Assembly (NCBI RefSeq): GCF_018873765.1
Contig: NC_057926.1
Location: forward strand, 38,486,946 to 38,550,945
Source of the DNA: Telopea speciosissima
Lineage: Eukaryota; Streptophyta; Magnoliopsida; Proteales; Proteaceae
DNA length: 64,000 nucleotides
Direction of reading: 5' to 3'
A program made the position numbers and the translations under genes. A model generated the notes under the pieces. It was given only the letters and a program-made list of their open reading frames with translations. It was not told where the DNA came from and did not search any database. Below are positions 58,391-64,000 of this stretch, one piece after another (position 1 is the stretch's first letter; every line of letters begins with the position of its first letter).

Positions 58391-59639
58391 AGGGTATCAA
58401 TCGGTACGGTTTCGGTTCGATGCACGAGACAGGAAGGAGAAACCAAAAACTTATCGTACCGAGAACCCAAATGCCCATTTTCATTATCGAAACTGTACCG
58501 ATTTGATTCAATTTTGGTACGGTTTTTATTCGATTTCATAAACGGTTTCTTATTTGGTTTTAGTTTGATTTTTATACGGTTCATAAATCATATTTCATAT
58601 CTCATATATAATATATGGGCAAGAGATTGTTGCTTGGTCGTGTAGCCCCTGCATTAGTGCAGAGGCCAATGAGAGCACGCACAAGGGCACCGACATAGAT
58701 GGTTTTTTTTTTTTTTATTTCACAGTGGGTAGGGTAGTAAATTCGTGCACTCTTGTGTCTGGGCGCAAGAGCCCGCGAACAAGAAACGTTCTTTTTCCCA
58801 TAATATGTATTGACATACATAATTTACAATTACTATACATGTGTATACTCGGTTCGTTTCAAGAATAAGTAATGCGGAATGATACGGATCGTACCGAATT
58901 GTTTGTTTTTGCCTTAAATACCGAATAAGATTCATTTTATCAATATCAAAGTCATATCGATTCTTATTTGATTTGGTTTGATGAGATTTTAATCAATTAG
59001 TTTTGGTAAGGGTGTCAATGGGTCGGTTTGGTCCAGTTTTGGTTCGGGTTTTTCTGTTTTCGGTGTGGTTTTTAGAGAAACCGAGACCAATCCAATAAGA
59101 ACTTTTCGGTTTCGGTTCTGTTTCGGTTTCGATTTATGATAACGGGTTGATATCGGTTTGGATTCGGTTTGGTACCGGGTTTTTTTAAACAAGTTGGGTC
59201 CGGTTTGTGCCTATTTTCTTCTCTCTCTTTTCAACTATATAAAATATTTCATTAGCCCCACACTTAAAAAGGAGATCATGGAACAAGCATTGTTACAAAT
59301 CAAGTTCCCTATTTTCATAACCTCATACTCATTAATTTGTAACAATTTACCTTACAACCATAAATTTGCTCACTAATATTGAAATCAATTCAATTATTCA
59401 TAACCTTATACTCATTATTTTCTTATCGATTTCATTCGGTTCAGTTTTCGATTTGTTATCGGTCGGTCTGGTGCGATCCGGTTTTCAACCGGTCCCGTCA
59501 TACCCCAGTCCAAAACCAATCCAATAAGGATCAGTTCGGTTCGGTCTCGGGTTTTTTCAATCGATTTCGGTCGATCTTAATAGTTCGGGCTAGGTTTTGA
59601 CACCCTTAAATTTTGGTTTCGGTTCCAAATTACCACTCT
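58391..59639. mobile_element. hAT-like element with two nested MITEs
   Basis: The outer ends AGGGTATCAATCGGTACGG and AGAGTGGTAATTTGGAACC (reverse complement) are similar. Inside lie 58617-58799 (ends GGGCAAGAGATTGTTGCTTGG and GGGAAAAAGAACGTTTCTTG) and 59009-59606 (ends AGGGTGTCAATGGG and AGGGTGTCAAAACC). The sequence is full of CGGTTTCGGTT motifs. No transposase. Confidence 0.65.
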
Positions 59640-61389
59640 TAGCTACAACTCTACTGATTTGTGTAGCAATTATGTTTTACACTTGTACCCATAAAAACAA
59701 GTTTGAGATCTGTTGAAGGAACTAGAAGCATGATCTCCATTTGGAGAGAGTTTCCCTTTACTCACGAAAACAAGACTTAAGCTATGTTTTGAAGCCAAGA
59801 AAAAAATATTCAAAAAATTTTGAATTTGAAGAAAGAGATAGACACATAAATCATTATAGGGTTGTTTGCTTTTGTTAAACTAAATAATCGTCAAAAAAAA
59901 AAAAAACCATTGTGTTGTCTACTTTTGTAAAACCAAACTCAGTTTTATTTAATTTTTTTAAACTAAATAATAAGTGAATAGTTTGGTAAAGAGACACCCA
60001 AAAATGTATAGTCTTGTAATTTTTCCAAAAATCTATCCAAATTCCTTGACTGCAAGCAAGGTAGGAGGAATATTCCTGCTACAAGTGTAGCCGCAAAATT
60101 TGTAAGGCCATGATATCATTTTCTATAAATTAAAGAGCAAGTCTTATGCCAGGCAAGTTGCTATGTAATACTTGTAAAAAAAACCCAGGATAGGTTTGGC
60201 ATAACGACTTATGAAAGATATTTCATATTTTAGAGTTTTTTTAAGATCACAAGAAACTTGAAAAATGTCCTCTATGATTCCAATAAAATGTATCTTGCAG
60301 CATCCTATTAAATGATGGGTAAGAAGGTAAATAAAAATTAAGATTAAATTTTTCTTCAATCACTGAGAAGAGAGAATATCTTTTCCATCAGTGATGTGAT
60401 CATGTGATTGTACTCTCGTATAGTCATTATTAAACTCTTGTTTTCTATTGTAGATCTCCGTGGTGTGAAGTTCTCTTTTCATCGTGGGTGATAGAAGAGT
60501 CTGACCACATAATCGCATCGGTTAATTTCAATACGTAACACAACTGTGAAAAAAAGGTTAAAATGTGAATATAAATCAAGGGAAAGTTTTCCTCCACTTC
60601 GAGCATACCTCTCCCCCCCCCCCCCCCCCAACATCTCAACTATTACGGATACACTGTTGTGTCCATCTGAAAGCCGCGATCAAGAGATTCCCCTTCACTC
60701 TTTAAATTGAAGTTCAAAAAATCACAAAATTTTGTGAAAATCTCAACCTAACTGTATAACTATTTTGTACTTATTTTGAATTTTGACCTCCAAGATGAAT
60801 GTAGATCCTTTATCACATGAATCCACCAGCATTCATCCAAGTATACCATATGACTAATAGTTAATTAAATACCAAACGTAATATGTCATTTGGGCCCATA
60901 GGTCAATTCAATCACCACCACAAGGGCGGATATGTCCAAAATTTATATATATAATTGAGGTAGCTAGGAAATATAAATAAATAAAATGGGAATTTAATAT
61001 GATATGTTTGATCATGATTTATTTATTTTGATAAGCCTTGTGTATGAATTATTGGGCTATATGGATAACAATATGACATAATATTCTAACTCTTTTTTTG
61101 TTTTTTTTGATAAAATACATAATATTATATTGAAATGCTTTCATATAAATTTTCTTATATGCCCTTGAGTGTCAGCAAAGTAACTTATTAGCGTCTTATA
61201 AGTTATAACAAGAAAACTAAAAATGTATAATAGTTCACGAGAGTTGGCTGGATTATATTGCCTGGGCCTGGGCTTGGGCTGACTGAACCCTGCCCAACCT
61301 CAGTCCTCCAAATCACAGATGGGCCTCAACCATTCAAGAAGGGAAGTCAAACCCAAACCCAAACCCTCACCCTCCAAATTCCAGCATAG
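59640..61389. other. Intergenic DNA, no gene seen
   Basis: AT-rich. A poly-C run at about 60612-60629. Only short open frames with no family match. Confidence 0.45.
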
Positions 61390-62020
61390 TTGGAAAATCA
61401 GGTTTTTCTATTCGACTCGGCTTTTCTAAGGTCTAGTGACCCGGGTAAGTCAAAACTGGTCACCGCGAATCAAATTTTTTTTTTTTTTTTTGAATATTTT
61501 CTTACTTCTCTTTCTCTGAGTGAGGATTAACTGAAGCTATAGTTTCTTCACACGTGGAAAGAAAAAGGGGGGACTAATATTGAAGATGGGGGAGTGCAGG
61601 GGCCTTGTGCACACAGGGCCATTGAGAGCACATGCGGAAACACCTTGGGGGGTGGGATTTCCACCTTTCATAGGGGATGGGACGATCATTTTCCCCGGGG
61701 GCAGTAAGTGTTTGGGTGTGGGTAGTACACTCCCCCATAGAGAACTTTTCTCTTGTAATGAACAATAATTCTAAGGTTTTGTTCAGTTGTAAACAATACT
61801 TATGGTCTGTGAATAGTATATAACCTAAAAAATAAATAAACTAAACTCGGTGAATTTCAAATGACTCTGGCAAAAACACCAAGTAGTGAAAACTCGAACC
61901 GACTCAAACCTGGTCTGATCATTTCTTAAACTTGGGCGAGTCTTCATGATTTTTTTTATCCGATTTAATATTTTTTTGACTCGACTCAGGCGATTCGTCC
62001 TAATCAAAACCTGATTTTCC
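61390..62020. mobile_element. Foldback element with GGAAAATCAGGTTTT ends
   Basis: The left end TTGGAAAATCAGGTTTTTC and the right end (reverse complement TTGGAAAATCAGGTTTTGAT) pair. GACTCGGC / GACTCGACTC motifs are repeated inside. A G-rich stretch at 61560-61745 (GTGCAGGGGCC, GAGAGCACATG) resembles the inner MITE at 58617 and may be nested. Confidence 0.6.
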
Positions 62021-62462
62021 AAGTATGGATTCCACTAGAGTAGGTTGAAGCTAAAATTTGGAACCCAAAGCAAAAAATTTAGGACATGATGATGCTTTAC
62101 AAGAAAAAAGACAGAAATGAAATCCAAAAAGTCCCATTGACTTAAGTGGTCAGTTACTTAGGGGACAACGTTCTCTAAACGTTTTCCAAAGGATAATAAG
62201 ATTACCCTATTAGCATTAAAAAACACAATTGATTCTTCTTCCGGATCACAATCAAGTATGAGTCACCATTGGGAAATAGTGACAAAAGACAATTTGTTTT
62301 GTTGCATTTGGTAAATAAACAAAAGCCCATTTGAAATCATCTATAAATTTAAGAAGAAGAAGAAGAAGATAATAGCTAACTGATCAAATCATTTAAGAGT
62401 CTGGAGATAGGCCTTTATTGATTTGTTTCTGTTGGGAACTAATCAGAAGGACAATCATCAAA

Positions 62463-63155
62463 ATGCATGGACAAGTTTCAAACGATGTAGAGGTAGGAGT
62501 GCCAGTTGATATGGTTTGGGATATCTATGGTACTCTCAAATTAGCCAAGGTTTCCGCTGAACTACTCCCCGGCATCGTCGAAAAGATCGAAATTCTTGAA
62601 GGCGATGGAGGGGTTGGCACCATGATGAAGGCTACGTTTCCTCCAGGTATATATACATATATACTTTTTGTTCTAAATATATCTTTTTTATTAGGCTGCG
62701 TTTGATATGCATTCTATGTCGATTTTTGCATTCTTGGACGATAAAAACAACTATTTTTATCATCTAGAATGCGAAATCAACTTAGAACGCATTCCAAGAA
62801 TTTCTTTCTTCCTTGTCTATCTCTTTGGGAATTTAATTGTTTGATTATGTTATGTTTAGGAAGTGGTTTTGATTACACTATAGAGAAATACACAATACTT
62901 GATCATGACAAACACTTGAAGGTAGCCGAGATCATTGAAGGAGGTCCATTAAAACTTGGGTTCAGCTTGTATCGAGTTCGGATTGAAACAATAGAGAAAG
63001 ATGACAATTCAACTATTATTAGATCAACCATTGAGTACGAAATCAAAGAAGAGTTTGCCTCCAATGCTTCTTTCGCCACTACCGCACTTTTAGATCTCCT
63101 TGCTAATGCAATTGGAAAGTATCTTGTTGTTGATCAAAAGAAAGCTGATGAGTAG
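62463..63155 (+). CDS. Bet v 1 / PR10 family protein, S-norcoclaurine synthase-like
   Basis: Two exons, 62463-62646 and 62860-63155, GT/AG, phase 1; 480 bases, 159 residues, the usual PR10 length. The start MHGQVSNDVEVGVP fits the family; an upstream in-frame ATG at 62418 adds a non-homologous extension and was not used. Features: the glycine-rich loop EGDGGVGTMMK (~45-55), the beta-sheet segments GFDYTIEKYTILDHDKH and GFSLYRVRIETIEKDDN, and a C-terminal amphipathic helix (FATTALLDLLANAIGKYL). Bet v 1 folds bind hydrophobic ligands in an internal cavity. Norcoclaurine synthase joins dopamine and 4-hydroxyphenylacetaldehyde in benzylisoquinoline alkaloid synthesis. Many relatives with this name lack the activity, and I cannot align the catalytic Lys/Tyr/Asp here with confidence. 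Cytosolic; no signal peptide. Confidence 0.88.
62694..62800. mobile_element. Small foldback in the Bet v 1-like gene intron
   Basis: GGCTGCGTTTGATATGCATTC and ATTTTTGCATTCTTGGACGAT are mirrored by ATCATCTAGAATGCGAAAT and CTTAGAACGCATTCC. Hairpin of about 45-bp arms, MITE-like. Confidence 0.55.
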
Positions 63156-63173
63156 AATCTCTCACTTTTTTAA

Positions 63174-63195
63174 TCTCTCTCTCTCTCTCTCTCTC
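63174..63195. repeat. (TC)n microsatellite in the 3' UTR
   Basis: CT/TC run just after the stop codon of the Bet v 1-like gene. A second run at 63616-63640 is followed by CACAAACTGTGTAAGTTTTGG, which resembles the sequence after the first run (CACAAACTATGTAGGTTTTGG). The 3' flank is therefore partly duplicated, about 440 bases apart. Confidence 0.75.
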
Positions 63196-63347
63196 ATCAC
63201 AAACTATGTAGGTTTTGGCAAAGATCGTGAAATGATGTATTCAGAACTTAATTTGTATTATTTATAATAAGGATTGAATGGCTTCCACCTTAAAATTAAT
63301 TAGTGTGTGCTTTTGCAGTTTTACACTTGGGTTGATTTGTTGAATTT

Positions 63348-63505
63348 AGCTCGTCTCCGGGGAGCCCAGCATTCCCAACGTGCTGCCAGCCGTTGGGTTG
63401 TGCTGCACACATCCTTAGGCGTGCGCCGAAATATGTGCAGCACAGCTCAACCGCTGGATGCCCCCTGGGTGCCCTCTGGGCGGTGGGCTCCCTAGAGACT
63501 ATCCT
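63348..63505. mobile_element. Foldback MITE
   Basis: The left arm CGTCTCCGGGGAGCCCA... CCGTTGGGTTGTGCTGCACACAT mirrors the right arm ATGTGCAGCACAGCTCAACCG... TGGGCTCCCTAGAGACT. Arms of about 65 bp around a centre at 63425. It sits between the two similar CT-repeat 3' flank segments. Confidence 0.85.
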
Positions 63506-64000
63506 GATCCTGATTTGTTTTAGTTAGTTATTATTTTGTGCATAATTGATTATTGTTTTTTATCTCCAATAATTTACAAATTGGTCAGAAAAGGGTTGTT
63601 TTTCCAACACCGTTGTACTCTCTCTCTCTCTCTCTCTTTCTCTTCACAAACTGTGTAAGTTTTGGCAAAGATCATGAAAAAATGATGTGATGTGGGTGAA
63701 AACTGTCCGATGATGCTGGTCATCAGATGCAAAAAGACTTGCAAACACAAAGTATAAACACTAGAGCATCCTCTTGAGTGAGTTTTTCTGGTCATAAAGA
63801 GACGGAAACTAGGAATAAGTTAACATTTCATGACTTTTTGATTTTTTCGGAGACGAGAAAGAGAACAGATAAACGAACTGAATTGAAAGGGATTGGGGTA
63901 GATAGGTGGCATCGGCCTATCCAACTACTTCTCGATCGGCCCAACTACTAGTCGCTGTGGAGAGGCTCGACCAGTTGCTTCAATGATTATTTCCTAATAA
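63506..64000. other. Downstream intergenic DNA
   Basis: Contains the second CT-repeat segment (63616-63640). No coding frame recognised to the end of the window. Confidence 0.45.

Noticed and set aside
62418-62462. Upstream in-frame ATG of the Bet v 1-like gene
   Set aside because: The extra 15 residues are not family-like, and the ATG at 62463 gives the standard N-terminus and length.

Overview
This window is nuclear DNA of a flowering plant. The evidence is introns with GT/AG borders, a plant ABCB (P-glycoprotein type) transporter, a DC1-domain protein, a class III peroxidase, a Bet v 1/norcoclaurine-synthase-like gene, and dense plant-type transposons: Ty3/gypsy chromovirus and Tat-type elements, copia, L1 and RTE LINEs, an Au-like SINE, MULEs, Tourist-like and hAT-like MITEs, and a probable Helitron end. 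A norcoclaurine-synthase-like PR10 gene fits a basal eudicot or magnoliid, but that is only a weak inference.

Layout. 1-7606: degraded chromovirus pol (minus strand), a gag fragment, four rearranged LTR-like repeat copies in both orientations, and a probable Helitron 3' end. 7607-23690: a tandem segmental duplication. Unit A (7607-14630) and unit B (16311-23690) each carry a DC1 gene converging on the 3' part of an ABCB transporter gene. In unit A the DC1 gene is intact and the ABCB copy is a broken fragment. In unit B the ABCB part belongs to an intact 12-exon gene (28084 down to 21176, 1257 aa) and the DC1 copy is broken. Insertions private to one unit (an Au-like SINE and a hAT-like MITE in A, a gene-capturing MULE with a CBL10-like fragment in B) order the events.

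28200-39480: transposon-rich DNA with RTE and L1 LINE tails, two MULE-type elements with 9-bp target duplications (31040-32633 and 33443-35344), and many foldback MITEs. 39488-51107: an 11.6-kb Tat-lineage Ty3/gypsy LTR retrotransposon with a 5-bp target duplication, primer binding site, polypurine tract, gag, protease, RT with two RNase H domains, a broken integrase, and an antisense three-exon gene (49199 down to 47053, 659 aa) that reads intact. It sits inside an older foldback MITE. 51108-56000: copia remnants, a Tourist-like MITE split by a short L1 insertion, and further MITEs.

56207-58036: a class III peroxidase gene whose distal-His motif is broken by a one-base loss. 58391-62020: nested hAT-like elements and foldbacks. 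62463-63155: a two-exon Bet v 1/NCS-like gene, intact at 159 aa. The remainder is low-complexity DNA and one more foldback.

Four host loci look coding: DC1 (unit A), ABCB, the peroxidase (probably a pseudogene) and the Bet v 1-like gene. They do not form a pathway. The most unusual content is the intact antisense spliced gene inside the retrotransposon, the reciprocal decay of the two duplicated gene pairs, and the CBL10-type exons carried by a MULE. All exon borders were read by eye from splice motifs, reading frame and family similarity; no alignment or database search was run.
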